From positions 1 to 64,000 of the forward strand of contig JAEZUR010000071.1 of the NCBI GenBank assembly GCA_023420935.1: a DNA stretch of 64,000 nt. Reading direction: 5' to 3'. Positions 53,362 to 63,045 of this stretch are shown piece by piece. Position 1 is the stretch's first letter, and each line of letters opens with the position of its first letter. The DNA is from Bacillota bacterium. GTDB taxonomy: Bacteria > Bacillota > Clostridia > Lachnospirales > Lachnospiraceae. The notes under the pieces are model-generated. The model saw nothing but the letters and a program-made list of their open reading frames with translations. It was not told the DNA's origin and made no database searches. The position numbers and the translations under genes were made by a program.

Positions 53362-54561
53362 ATGGGAAGAGCCCTGATTATTGGAGCTGGTGGAGTTGCC
53401 AGCGTTGTAGTACACAAATGTTGTCAAAATTCTGAGGTTTTTGAAGACATCATGATTGCAAGTAGAACAAAATCAAAATGTGATGCGTTAAAAGAAAAAC
53501 TAGATGGTGGAAAAACAAAGATTTCAACAGCGCAGGTTAATGCTGATAATGTAGAGGAACTAATAGCATTAATAGAGGATTATAAGCCAGATATCGTAAT
53601 CAATGTAGCGTTACCATATCAAGATTTAACCATTATGGATGCTTGTTTAGCTACAAAAGTAGATTATGTTGATACTGCTAACTATGAGCCGTTGGATACT
53701 GCTAAGTTTGAGTACAAATGGCAATGGGAGTATCGGGAACGATTTGAAAAAGCTGGAATTACAGCACTTCTTGGTAGTGGATTTGATCCTGGTGTAACTG
53801 GGGTATTTTCTGCTTATGCTTTAAAACATGAATTTGATGAAATTAACTATATTGATATACTTGATGCCAATGCAGGTGATCATGGTTATCCATTTGCAAC
53901 AAACTTTAACCCTGAAATTAATATCCGTGAAGTAACAGCCAAGGGTAGTTATTGGGAGAATGGTGACTGGGTTGAAACTGAGCCTATGGAAATCAAGCGA
54001 GAATATAATTTTCCTGAAATCGGAAAGAAAGATATGTACTTACTACATCATGAAGAGTTAGAATCCCTTGGGATTAACATCACAGGGATTAAGAGAATTC
54101 GTTTCTTTATGACTTTCTCACAGAATTACTTAACTCATTTAAAAGTTCTTGAAAATGTAGGTATGACTTCTATTGAACCAATTGATTTCGAGGGACAGAA
54201 AATAGTACCATTACAGTTTCTAAAAGCAGTGCTTCCTGATCCTGCATCCTTAGGACCTCGCACCAAAGGAAAAACTAATATTGGTTGTATCTTCCAAGGT
54301 ATTAAAGATGGAAAAGAGAAAACCTATTATATTTACAATGTTTGTGATCACGAAGAATGTTATAAGGAAGTTGGTTCACAGGCAATCTCTTATACCACAG
54401 GTGTGCCAGCCATGATTGGTGCTATGATGGTAATGACAGGAAAATGGAAGAAACCAGGAGTTTATAACATTGAAGAATTCGATCCAGATCCATTTATGGA
54501 TGCTTTAAATGAATATGGTCTTCCATGGCAAGAAAGTTTTACCCCAGAACTTGTAGATTAA
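53362..54561 (+). CDS. Carboxynorspermidine/carboxyspermidine synthase (saccharopine-dehydrogenase fold)
   Basis: 399-residue NAD(P)-dependent enzyme of the Lys9/saccharopine dehydrogenase family. The N-terminal LIIGAGGVASVVVHKC is the nucleotide loop; GSGFDPGVTGVF and DANAGDHGYPFATNF are typical of carboxynorspermidine dehydrogenases. It condenses aspartate semialdehyde with putrescine (or diaminopropane) and reduces the imine. nspC downstream completes this route, which makes spermidine without SpeD and SpeE. GGAGG is upstream. Confidence 0.93.
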   Translation: MGRALIIGAGGVASVVVHKCCQNSEVFEDIMIASRTKSKCDALKEKLDGGKTKISTAQVNADNVEELIALIEDYKPDIVINVALPYQDLTIMDACLATKVDYVDTANYEPLDTAKFEYKWQWEYRERFEKAGITALLGSGFDPGVTGVFSAYALKHEFDEINYIDILDANAGDHGYPFATNFNPEINIREVTAKGSYWENGDWVETEPMEIKREYNFPEIGKKDMYLLHHEELESLGINITGIKRIRFFMTFSQNYLTHLKVLENVGMTSIEPIDFEGQKIVPLQFLKAVLPDPASLGPRTKGKTNIGCIFQGIKDGKEKTYYIYNVCDHEECYKEVGSQAISYTTGVPAMIGAMMVMTGKWKKPGVYNIEEFDPDPFMDALNEYGLPWQESFTPELVD

Positions 54562-54693
54562 AACTGTGTGGCTGTTACAAGATTGGTTTATACTCTAATC
54601 CTAGGATAGGAATATTAAACTATAACGTAGCAGCCTACTTTAATAATGAACGAATCGTTTATACGTGCGCAATGCGCACAGATCGGAGTTAAA
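54562..54693 (+). promoter_or_regulatory. Leader of nspC with hairpin plus Shine-Dalgarno element, copy 3
   Basis: At 54665-54679 GTGCGC, AAT, GCGCAC forms a perfect 6-bp hairpin, followed by AGAT and CGGAG (54684-54688), five bases before the ATG at 54694. The layout is the same as at 18003-18025 and 51618-51640. The remainder of this 132-nt gap contains no clear promoter or terminator. Confidence 0.6.
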
Positions 54694-55839
54694 ATGAATT
54701 TAGATTTTAATGCTTTACCAACTCCATGCTATGTTGTGGATGAGAGATTATTGATAAAGAATTTAGAATTAATAAAATCCGTATCGGATCGTACAGGCTG
54801 TAAAATTTTATTAGCACAGAAAGCATTCTCCATGTTTTCTATGTATCCTATCATTGGTAAATATGTATGTGGCTCTACAGCCAGTTCTTTATTTGAGGCA
54901 AAGCTTGGTTATGAAGAGATGGGTGGAGAAGTACATATATTTTCTCCAGCTTATCTAGAAGATGAAATAGATGAAATCCTAAGTATTTGTGATCATATGG
55001 TATTTAACTCCATGAAACAGTGGAAAAAATATCGGGATAGAGTACAAGAAGCTAGAAAGTCTGGACGTCATATTGAGTGTGGCCTCCGTATTAATCCAGA
55101 ATATTCAGAAATAGAGACGGATTTGTATAACCCTTGCTTTACCAATTCTAGATTGGGAATTACCCTAGACCAATTTGATGAATCAGAATTAGAAGGGATA
55201 GACGGACTTCATTTTCACACTATGTGTGAACAAAATTCTGATGTACTAGAGCGCACGTTAAAAGTAGTGGAAGAACGGTTTGGTAAATATTTTCATCAAA
55301 TGAAATGGATTAACTTTGGTGGAGGACATCATATTACCAGACCTGATTACGATGTGGATACGTTAGTAGGTTGTATTGAATTAATAAAGGAAAAATATCA
55401 AGTACAAGTCTACTTAGAACCTGGTGAAGCATTTGCATTAAATACAGGGTATTTAGTGACAAAAGTATTAGAAACCTCTAAAAATGGAATAGATCTTGCA
55501 ATCTTAGATACTTCAGCTGAATGTCATATGCCAGATGTAATTGAGATGCCATATCGTCCAGTTTTAATTGGCGCAAAAGATCCAGGTGAATATCCATACA
55601 CATACCGCTTAGGAAGCGCAACTTGTTTAGCAGGAGACATCATTGGAGATTATTCCTTTCCAAAACCTTTAGAAGAAGGTGATAAATTAGTTTTTACAGA
55701 TATGGCTCATTATACCATGGTAAAGAACAACACTTTTAATGGAATTAATCTCCCGACCATAGCGAGTTTTAATGAAAAAGAAGGAATAAAAATAATTCGA
55801 ACATTTGGATATGAAGATTTCAAAGGTAGATTATCGTAG
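54694..55839 (+). CDS. nspC: Carboxynorspermidine decarboxylase
   Basis: 381-residue PLP enzyme of the alanine-racemase-fold decarboxylase family, removing CO2 from carboxyspermidine or carboxynorspermidine. TPCYVVDERLL at the N-terminus, the PLP lysine in LLAQKAFSMFSMYP, FHTMCEQNSD, NFGGGHHITRPDYD and YLEPGEA are characteristic. The frame is open from 54646, but the family start and CGGAG site fit the ATG at 54694. It is the last gene of the polyamine cluster. Confidence 0.94.
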   Translation: MNLDFNALPTPCYVVDERLLIKNLELIKSVSDRTGCKILLAQKAFSMFSMYPIIGKYVCGSTASSLFEAKLGYEEMGGEVHIFSPAYLEDEIDEILSICDHMVFNSMKQWKKYRDRVQEARKSGRHIECGLRINPEYSEIETDLYNPCFTNSRLGITLDQFDESELEGIDGLHFHTMCEQNSDVLERTLKVVEERFGKYFHQMKWINFGGGHHITRPDYDVDTLVGCIELIKEKYQVQVYLEPGEAFALNTGYLVTKVLETSKNGIDLAILDTSAECHMPDVIEMPYRPVLIGAKDPGEYPYTYRLGSATCLAGDIIGDYSFPKPLEEGDKLVFTDMAHYTMVKNNTFNGINLPTIASFNEKEGIKIIRTFGYEDFKGRLS

Positions 55840-55873
55840 TATAACATTACAAAAGAGAAGGATACATTTATAG

Positions 55874-57511
55874 ATGATAAATAGAAAGAATTTAAGGCGA
55901 TTTTTGTTATCTACCTTACTGTTCTTAATACTATTGCAGAGTCAAAAGGTAGAAGCAGTTGAGAATAATCAGGATGGAACTAATACAACAGTAGAGGAGC
56001 CAATTGCTACGCAAGCTCCAGATTTTACTACTTCTAGTACGAAGCTACAACTTGTTCAGACAGAATCAGCTCTCGTGGTTGGACAAAAGTATATCCTTCA
56101 ATGGAGCTTATTGCCAACAGAGGCTACTGATCCTGTAAGTTTTTCATCTGACAATGAATCGGTAGCAACCGTAGATAGCAAGGGAGAAGTTACTGGTATC
56201 CGAGTGGGTACTGCAATCATATCTGTTTTTTTAGCAAACGGTGAAAAAGCTAATTGTGTTATAACGGTTTCCTCTTTATTAGAATCTATCCAGGTACTAT
56301 ATTTATCTAAGAATACTTGCACTTTAGCAATCGATCAGAGTAGAACATTTTATTATGAATTAGTGCCAGAAGGGAATCCAGAAACGAAAATGCTATGGAC
56401 TACCAGCGATGAACAGATTGCTACAGTTGAGGAAGACGGAAGAGTTAGCGCAAAAAAGGTTGGTACGGTTCAAATAACAATGGAAGCTGACGATGGAAGT
56501 GGTATTAAGACTTCAATTACAGTAAAGGTAAAAAAGCGTGATAAGTCTGCGAAATTGTCAGAGTCTAACTTATCCATAGTGGATGATTCTAAGGTAAAGT
56601 ATACCTATAATGCTATGGTCAGTGATCTAAAAGCATTGAATAATAAGTACGGAGACTGTATCGATATAAACATCTTAAATCTTACCTATGATAAGAGGAA
56701 TATATATGAAGTTGTACTAGGAAACCCCAATGCAAAGAAACACATTGTGGTACAATCAACGATACATGGTAGAGAGTATATGGCGTCCCTTCTCACCATG
56801 AAGCAGATAGAGTTATATTGCAGAAATTATTATACGGGAATGCACAATAAACAGTATTTTAGCGAATATTTTGACGATGTTGCCTTTCACATTGTTCCAA
56901 TGGCCAATCCAGACGGAGTTACGATTAGTCAATCTGGGGCATCTGGTATTCGTAATAAAACCATTCGTAAGAAACTTGTTAAGATGTGCAAAAAGTATGG
57001 CAAGGGCAAGAAATCTTATTATACAAGATGGAAGGCAAATGCACGAGGAGTAGATCTAAACCGTAACTTTAACTCTTATTGGAAGATCTTAAGTAACGGA
57101 ATTAAGTCTCCGGGAGCTTATTTCTACAAAGGGAAAACGGTGGAGTCAGAGATTGAGACAGAAACGCTTGTGAATCTAGTCAATGAAGTGAAACCAATCT
57201 GCACCATTAGTTATCATGCATCTGGTTCTGTGCTTTATTGGTATTATGGGCAAAAGGGTTCGCTGAAAACCAAATCGGTGAAACTAGTTTCGGCAGTAAA
57301 GAAATTAACTGGTTATGATAAAATAACATCCTTTACCAAAAAGAAAAGTGCTGGATTTAGTGATTGGATTTCAATAAAAAAGAAGCTCCCAGCTGTTACC
57401 ATAGAAATCGGGAAGAAAAGCTGCCCACTTAAGTTAAAGGAATTTAAATCCATCTGGAAAAAGAATAAAATGTTATACATAACGGTGGCAGACTTATATG
57501 ATATAGAATAA
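55874..57511 (+). CDS. Secreted M14 carboxypeptidase with two Ig-like (BIG2) domains
   Basis: 545 residues. A signal peptide (about 1-28) is followed by two bacterial Ig-like repeats (about 50-130 and 140-217), each ending in a GEVTGIRVGTAIIS or GRVSAKKVGTVQIT type motif. A zinc carboxypeptidase domain follows: HGREY gives the first zinc ligands, ANARGVDLNRNFN is the typical substrate segment, SYHASG supplies the third ligand and TIEIG the catalytic Glu. It probably trims peptides or peptidoglycan stems outside the cell. The Shine-Dalgarno is moderate (GAGAAGG). A terminator hairpin follows. Confidence 0.9.
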   Translation: MINRKNLRRFLLSTLLFLILLQSQKVEAVENNQDGTNTTVEEPIATQAPDFTTSSTKLQLVQTESALVVGQKYILQWSLLPTEATDPVSFSSDNESVATVDSKGEVTGIRVGTAIISVFLANGEKANCVITVSSLLESIQVLYLSKNTCTLAIDQSRTFYYELVPEGNPETKMLWTTSDEQIATVEEDGRVSAKKVGTVQITMEADDGSGIKTSITVKVKKRDKSAKLSESNLSIVDDSKVKYTYNAMVSDLKALNNKYGDCIDINILNLTYDKRNIYEVVLGNPNAKKHIVVQSTIHGREYMASLLTMKQIELYCRNYYTGMHNKQYFSEYFDDVAFHIVPMANPDGVTISQSGASGIRNKTIRKKLVKMCKKYGKGKKSYYTRWKANARGVDLNRNFNSYWKILSNGIKSPGAYFYKGKTVESEIETETLVNLVNEVKPICTISYHASGSVLYWYYGQKGSLKTKSVKLVSAVKKLTGYDKITSFTKKKSAGFSDWISIKKKLPAVTIEIGKKSCPLKLKEFKSIWKKNKMLYITVADLYDIE

Positions 57512-57513
57512 GA

Positions 57514-57562
57514 GTTCACATCTGTGGAGCAGTAATATGTTCCATGGGTGTGAATTTTTTTG
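57514..57562 (+). terminator. Terminator of the carboxypeptidase gene
   Basis: GTTCACA (57514-57520) and TGTGAAT (57549-57555) pair, extended by TGG/CCA inside, followed by TTTTTTG. Confidence 0.75.
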
Positions 57563-57563
57563 T

Positions 57564-57821
57564 TTACTCCGGGGCAGTCGCCTGTTCTAACTCAGTTAAG
57601 TATTGTAAAGCCTCTTGCGCATTGGAACCACACATATCTTCTGAAGGCTGTAAGGCAAGACATACAGCTGGTCGTTCCGGTTTGCCAAAAATATTACACT
57701 TATTATCTGATGATAATTGAATACAACGTACACCGGCAGGCTTTCCATTTGGCATACCGGGAATGGATGAGGATATGGATGGGGCGATGCAGCATGCTGC
57801 ACATTGAGGTCTACATTCCAT
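57564..57821 (-). CDS. YkgJ-family cysteine cluster protein
   Basis: 85-residue protein with the cysteine pattern of YkgJ/UPF0153 proteins: CRPQCAACC near the start, then RCIQLSSDNKCNIFGKPERPAVC and a late MCG. Such clusters are thought to bind metal or Fe-S. GGAG lies upstream of the ATG. It converges on the carboxypeptidase gene. No function can be assigned. Confidence 0.8.
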   Translation of the reverse strand: MECRPQCAACCIAPSISSSIPGMPNGKPAGVRCIQLSSDNKCNIFGKPERPAVCLALQPSEDMCGSNAQEALQYLTELEQATAPE

Positions 57822-57882
57822 TTAAATTCTCCTTGTTATTTTTAGTATTGGTGAGAGGGTCAAAAGGCGATTTAGAAAGGTC

Positions 57883-58091
57883 ATATATCAATTTGCACAA
57901 TTTAATTTATTCTTATGAAGTGATGCACAAGATAATTTGATTCGCAACCCGCTCTCGCTTGGATGAAGTTCGTAGTGGTACGTAAGTTCCTACAGTACAG
58001 GAACTAAGTACCAACGACTTCATAACAGTTGCTCTTCCAATTATCTTGTGTATCACTTTTGGATAGGTTGTGGATGTGCAAATTAATATAT
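57883..58091. repeat. 209-bp palindromic element (MITE-like or structured RNA)
   Basis: The ends are near-perfect 17-bp inverted repeats (57883-57899 against 58075-58091, 16 of 17 matching). Inside are a 20-bp arm pair (57918-57937 with 58039-58058, 19 of 20), GCAAC/GTTGC, an imperfect pair at 57963-57981 and 58008-58023, and an apical hairpin AGTTCCT/AGGAACT (57985-58005). No protein is encoded. The whole can fold into one long hairpin. Left of it (57822-57882) and right of it (58092-58389) no gene is seen; the right part is AT-rich and has a repeated AAAATAGA-like tract near 58200-58240. Confidence 0.75.
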
Positions 58092-58389
58092 TTAGGTTGT
58101 TCAAAGGGGGTTGGCACTCTATGTATAGTAATAAAAGTATAAGGGAATTGAGTGGATATGGCAATATGAATATGCTAGGAGATTTGAAATGAGATTAAAA
58201 TGGAGAATTAAAATAGAACATTAAAATAGAGAATTAAAATAGGTAGTTGATGATTATGTTGTATATAGTAGGAAATGAATGGGAATTATTTAGGCAGAGT
58301 TTTGTGAGGAAAGGGCTTAAGACACTTTGACAAATAATGGATATACTGATATAGTTAAGGTAGAATACGGTTCTTAGGTGGAGGAAAAT

Positions 58390-59328
58390 ATGGATAATTA
58401 TATGCAGATGATACAACAGATTATGTGTGAGGTTAAAAAGGTTGTAAAAGGTAAGGACTCGATTGTTGAAAAGGTATTAACTACGGTATTAGCAAAGGGG
58501 CATATATTAATAGAAGATATTCCTGGAGTTGGAAAGACAACTTTGGCTATGGCGTTTGCTCGGAGTATGGAATTAGAACAACATCGTATGCAATTTACAC
58601 CGGATGTATTACCGACGGATGTGGTTGGATTTAATATACTAGATAAGCATCAGAATTTTGAGTATAAGGCTGGAGCAGTTTTATGTAACTTATTTTTAGC
58701 AGATGAGATTAATCGAACTTCGTCCAAAACTCAATCTGCCTTATTGGAGGTTATGGAAGAAGGAAGAATAACGGTTGATGGAGAGACGAGAGAAGTGCCA
58801 AAGCCGTTTCATGTAATTGCCACCCAGAACCCAATTGGCTCTGTTGGAACCCAGATGCTTCCAGAGTCCCAACTAGACCGTTTTATGGTTAGGTTAACTA
58901 TGGGATATCCAGACATTGAACATGAGATAGACATATTAAAAGGAAAGCATAAAGATAATTCCATGGAACAAGTGAATCGAGTGGTAAGCAGACAAGAATT
59001 AATGGACATGCAGAGTCAGGCAGAAAAAGTCTTTACCCACGATAAAATTTTTAGCTACATTGCTTCCTTGGTTGCGGCAACAAGAAACCATCCGTATATT
59101 GAATTAGGAGTAAGTCCTAGAGGTACCATTGCGATTGCGGCTATGGCAAGAGCTAGTGCTTATGTAAAAGGGAGAGATTACGTACTCCCAGAAGATGTAA
59201 AATATATTTTTGAAGATGTAACAAAGCATCGTTTATTATTAAATTCAAAAGCAAGAGTGAACCATATAACATATGAGCAGGTAATAACTGAAGTTATGAG
59301 ACAGGTACCGATACCAAAGGTGGTGTGA
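58390..59328 (+). CDS. MoxR-family AAA ATPase
   Basis: 312-residue AAA+ protein acting as a chaperone for assembly or activation of partner complexes. Walker A is GVGKTTLAMA (about residues 45-54) and Walker B LFLADEIN; ATQNPIGSVGTQMLPESQLDRF is the typical MoxR sensor region. GGAGG lies five bases before the ATG. It heads the three-gene MoxR, DUF58, transglutaminase operon common in bacteria. Confidence 0.95.
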   Translation: MDNYMQMIQQIMCEVKKVVKGKDSIVEKVLTTVLAKGHILIEDIPGVGKTTLAMAFARSMELEQHRMQFTPDVLPTDVVGFNILDKHQNFEYKAGAVLCNLFLADEINRTSSKTQSALLEVMEEGRITVDGETREVPKPFHVIATQNPIGSVGTQMLPESQLDRFMVRLTMGYPDIEHEIDILKGKHKDNSMEQVNRVVSRQELMDMQSQAEKVFTHDKIFSYIASLVAATRNHPYIELGVSPRGTIAIAAMARASAYVKGRDYVLPEDVKYIFEDVTKHRLLLNSKARVNHITYEQVITEVMRQVPIPKVV

Positions 59329-59332
59329 GTAC

Positions 59333-60505
59333 ATGATAAGAAATAAAATTTTGTATTTGTTGCTAGCAAGTTATAGTGTTGTATTTGCAATCTTATATAA
59401 TGCGTATGTAACTGCAACCATAATGGTATTAATCCTATGTTTACCTGTTTTTTTACTTGTGATTTTATTTGGGACTACACCATTTATTAAAGTGAAAGTA
59501 TATCGTTCGGAGAAACTGGTTACCAGAGGAGAGGACATTACAATTTCTGTTCAAGTAAAAAATACATCCATTTTTCCAATTACTTATTGTAGATTATATT
59601 TTGTAAGTTATGGAGAAGGGAAAAAGGAACAGGTGAAGGAACAGATTCGCATCGCAATGGATGCGAAAAGTGAACAAATTATTCGTTGTCAGATTAAAGC
59701 CAATCATTGCGGCATTATGACATTCTCCTGTGATACAGTAAGAAATTATGACTATTTTCGTATTTTTTCCTTACGTAAGCCATGCAAGAAGCAGATTAAA
59801 ATCATGGTATTACCAAAACTGTACGAGATAGAGGAAGAGTTTATTCCCAACCCATGTGGTATCGTAATGGATAGTGATGTCTTTTCAAAGAAAAAATCAG
59901 GGGATGATCCTTCTGAAGTGTTTGGAATTCGAGAGTATCAAGAGGGGGACCGATTACATCGCATCCACTGGAAATTAAGTTCCAAGAAAGATCAGTTAAT
60001 GATAAAAGAATTTAGCTTACCAGTGAATTGTTCTGTTGATATCTTAGTAGATTTATATGTAAAGAATGGTAAAGATATGGGAGTCGTAGATGCAATCTAC
60101 GAAACGTTAGCATCCGTATCCAATCACTTATCTTTATGTGGTATCCTTCATTCCGTAACTTGGTATGATACAGAAAATCAGGAATGTATAAGAGTACATG
60201 TAGAGGAATGGGATCATATTTATGATGCACTCGAAGCGTTGTTTCGTTCAATTTCCTACCAAGAGAAGGATAAGTTTTTACAAGTTTATAGGGATGAATT
60301 TGGTCGGTTTCCAATGGCGGATACCTTTTATATTGGACAAGGGACACCAGAATTTGTGGAGACTTATTTAGTTCCAACTAAGGAAACTAGACTACATGTA
60401 TTATGTCTTGGCAAACAGGAAACGGTGAAGGATAGAATGGATACAAATATATCCTTTATTGAACTTGAAAACCTGGAGGCTTCGTTAAAGAGGATGGTAT
60501 TTTAG
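59333..60505 (+). CDS. DUF58 domain membrane protein
   Basis: 390 residues with two N-terminal membrane segments (about 5-47), a beta-rich extracytoplasmic-like region, and the DUF58 signature RIHWKLSSKKDQLMIKEF (about residues 205-222). A von Willebrand-like segment follows. DUF58 proteins are usual partners of MoxR ATPases. It begins four bases after the MoxR stop. Molecular function is undefined. Confidence 0.9.
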   Translation: MIRNKILYLLLASYSVVFAILYNAYVTATIMVLILCLPVFLLVILFGTTPFIKVKVYRSEKLVTRGEDITISVQVKNTSIFPITYCRLYFVSYGEGKKEQVKEQIRIAMDAKSEQIIRCQIKANHCGIMTFSCDTVRNYDYFRIFSLRKPCKKQIKIMVLPKLYEIEEEFIPNPCGIVMDSDVFSKKKSGDDPSEVFGIREYQEGDRLHRIHWKLSSKKDQLMIKEFSLPVNCSVDILVDLYVKNGKDMGVVDAIYETLASVSNHLSLCGILHSVTWYDTENQECIRVHVEEWDHIYDALEALFRSISYQEKDKFLQVYRDEFGRFPMADTFYIGQGTPEFVETYLVPTKETRLHVLCLGKQETVKDRMDTNISFIELENLEASLKRMVF

Positions 60506-60506
60506 A

Positions 60507-62975
60507 ATGTGGAAAATAAAGAAACGTAAACACACCAACGCAATCTTTCAAGAAGAGATCGAAATCGTATCGGTAGGAAAACAGTACTGGAGATATAGTG
60601 ATTCTTTTTTGGATTTCATACTGGCTTTTTTATTAATAACAACAGCAATATGGTGTTTTATTACGGGGTTGCATATCCAAGTATATGCACTTATATTAAA
60701 CATTGGCATTTTCGGAATAGTAATGGTATTGTTTTTACTATTTCATAATAAAAAATATCTTAAGTATTTTGTTTTGGTATATATGGGATTAAGTCTTATC
60801 ATAACATATCAATTTTTATATGAAATATCACAGGGTTATCGGGTGATAGCCAATCAATTTGCAGAATATTTTAATGTGTATTATGATGCTGACTTAGTAA
60901 AATTTTTAGTTGATGAAGGCTTGGTAGAACTAAATAATACCATTTTCATTATATTTTTCCTATCCTGGTTTTTGTTTCTTTTTTTCTTTTTGAAATTACA
61001 TCACTTTCATTTGTTATCTGTAGTACTCATATCTTTATTGTTAGCTTTGCCTTTAAGTGTTGGACAACTACCAAATTCCATTAGTTTTGCTCTGTATTTT
61101 ATCCTTGCGTTAGCGATGATAGGTGGTAATACACATGGAATGAAGGGAAAGACTAAAGTAATACGAGTGAGAGCTTCTGGGCTGTTGTTCGCTGGAGGAA
61201 TTGTAATGTATCTTATCATACTTCTTCTATTTAAACCTTCTGATTACCAAGATAAGGTACAAGTAGAGGATATTAAGTCTTCCATGCAGACAACCTTGAT
61301 TGATTTTTCTAAGAGTGATTTCTTTGATGATACTATTTTAGAAGAGTGGTTTCCATACGGAGGCGGCGCTGCATCTGGCGGCCTAAATGGTGGAAAGTTA
61401 GGACGAGCGGAACAAGTTGTATTCTCACAGAAGACGGCATTAGTTGTCACTGGTCCATTAACAATGAATGAAAGAACGTATCTAAGGGGGTATGTTGGAG
61501 TTCAATACTTAGGCGATAACTGGGGACAATTATCCAAGGAAGAAAAAGCACAATATAACCAAATTACAGAGAAATTTGACCAAGAAGATTTATCTATAGA
61601 TAACATGGCAATTGATTTTATAAACAATCCAGCGATCACCAATGAAACATGGAAGCTAGATATCGAAAATATAAATACGGGAAAGAAAAGTAGTTTTTTA
61701 CCATATTATACAAAAAATTCGATGCATTTTAGCAAAAAAGGACGAGTCTTATTAGATGGAGAGAAGGACAATAAGAAATACTCGATTGAATATTATCCTG
61801 TATTTAATCGCAACACCTTTCATTATATGGCTCTTGATACTTACGATTGGGTGGGAGATAATCCATCCAATGTTCAACTGGAAGAGGAATATCGATCCTA
61901 TGTTTATGATGTCTACACGAAAAATCCGGATCTGGATGAACGCATTAAGCAAACATTTGAACCTTATAAGATGCAACAAGGCGATTATAGTACTATATCC
62001 ATATTAAATTGCGTTCAAATGGTAGTTAGTTATCTGCATACCTATACAGAATATAGCCTCTCTCCAGGTATGTTGCCTCAAGGGGAAGATTTTGTTGATT
62101 ACTTTTTGTTTGAAAATAAAAAAGGCTACTGTACCCATTATGCTTCTTCGGCAGCAGTCTTATTAAGATATTTAGGAATTCCCACAAGATATGTAGAAGG
62201 CTATGTGATCTCGGAATATGATTTACAACATGCCAAGGTATCTAAAAAAGATGGAACCTTAACCATGAAATTAAAGGATACCAATGCTCATGCATGGGTG
62301 GAAGTTTATCTAAGTAAATTAGGATGGGTTCCCATCGAAGTGACACCAGGATATGGTGGTAATACCCAGATACCACAAGCAATTTTAGAGCAGATTGAGA
62401 AAAAAGCACAAAATCCAGTTGGTCAGAATATACCGGGTAATGCGGGTATGCCATATAATAATATGCCAACACCAACTGGGACAACCAGTCAGTTAATAGG
62501 AAATCAGGTAAAACATAATCAAGAAGACACAATGAGTGAATATATAATTCGGATGCTTGAAATCATTGGTGTTATTATTTTAGTACTTATTGTAGTAATT
62601 CTTGTTGGTTTCATGAAGCAGACTTATTGGCATTTTCAAAGAAAAAAGGTATTACGAAGTTCAGATAATCGTGCAAAAATTCGTTTTATTACTAAATATT
62701 TGGACAAACTATTTTTGAAATATGGAATCGTTTACCAGGGTGAACCACAGGACGAATTTGCAAAAAAGGTGGAAGATAAATTTCAATTTCTAAAACAAGA
62801 ATCTTTTCATACAATTTTTTCTATTATATTAAAAGCGGGGTTTTCAGAAATTAAAATGGAAGAGAAACATGTTAATTCGGTAGTAGATTTCTTTGACATG
62901 TTTTGTATTAATATATATAAAAGTGCGCCGAGGAGAAAACGAGTCGTGTTTAAAATATTTGGTTATTTTTCGTAA
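60507..62975 (+). CDS. Membrane transglutaminase-like protein (TgpA type)
   Basis: 822 residues. The N-terminal part has about seven membrane segments (residues 30-245). A large extracytoplasmic region includes a transglutaminase-like domain with the catalytic Cys in KKGYCTHYASSAAVLLR, His in NAHAWVEVYL and an acidic residue in GWVPIEVTP. A Pro/Thr/Asn-rich linker follows, then a last membrane segment (about 680-705) and a cytoplasmic tail. The arrangement matches TgpA-like proteins of MoxR operons. It starts one base after the DUF58 stop. Confidence 0.92.
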   Translation: MWKIKKRKHTNAIFQEEIEIVSVGKQYWRYSDSFLDFILAFLLITTAIWCFITGLHIQVYALILNIGIFGIVMVLFLLFHNKKYLKYFVLVYMGLSLIITYQFLYEISQGYRVIANQFAEYFNVYYDADLVKFLVDEGLVELNNTIFIIFFLSWFLFLFFFLKLHHFHLLSVVLISLLLALPLSVGQLPNSISFALYFILALAMIGGNTHGMKGKTKVIRVRASGLLFAGGIVMYLIILLLFKPSDYQDKVQVEDIKSSMQTTLIDFSKSDFFDDTILEEWFPYGGGAASGGLNGGKLGRAEQVVFSQKTALVVTGPLTMNERTYLRGYVGVQYLGDNWGQLSKEEKAQYNQITEKFDQEDLSIDNMAIDFINNPAITNETWKLDIENINTGKKSSFLPYYTKNSMHFSKKGRVLLDGEKDNKKYSIEYYPVFNRNTFHYMALDTYDWVGDNPSNVQLEEEYRSYVYDVYTKNPDLDERIKQTFEPYKMQQGDYSTISILNCVQMVVSYLHTYTEYSLSPGMLPQGEDFVDYFLFENKKGYCTHYASSAAVLLRYLGIPTRYVEGYVISEYDLQHAKVSKKDGTLTMKLKDTNAHAWVEVYLSKLGWVPIEVTPGYGGNTQIPQAILEQIEKKAQNPVGQNIPGNAGMPYNNMPTPTGTTSQLIGNQVKHNQEDTMSEYIIRMLEIIGVIILVLIVVILVGFMKQTYWHFQRKKVLRSSDNRAKIRFITKYLDKLFLKYGIVYQGEPQDEFAKKVEDKFQFLKQESFHTIFSIILKAGFSEIKMEEKHVNSVVDFFDMFCINIYKSAPRRKRVVFKIFGYFS

Positions 62976-62982
62976 CAATTAA

Positions 62983-63009
62983 TTGACAAAATTCATCATC
63001 GACTATAAT
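62983..63009 (+). promoter_or_regulatory. Promoter of the PAS-GGDEF gene
   Basis: TTGACA (62983-62988) and TATAAT (63004-63009), 15 bp apart. TAATAT at 63006-63011 gives a 17-bp spacing. Confidence 0.55.
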
Positions 63010-63045
63010 ATAAGGGTAACATAGTCGAAAAAGGGGGCACAAACT

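Noticed and set aside
57913..58164. Open frames within the palindromic element
   Set aside because: They follow from the inverted repeat, lack ribosome sites and have no recognisable family.
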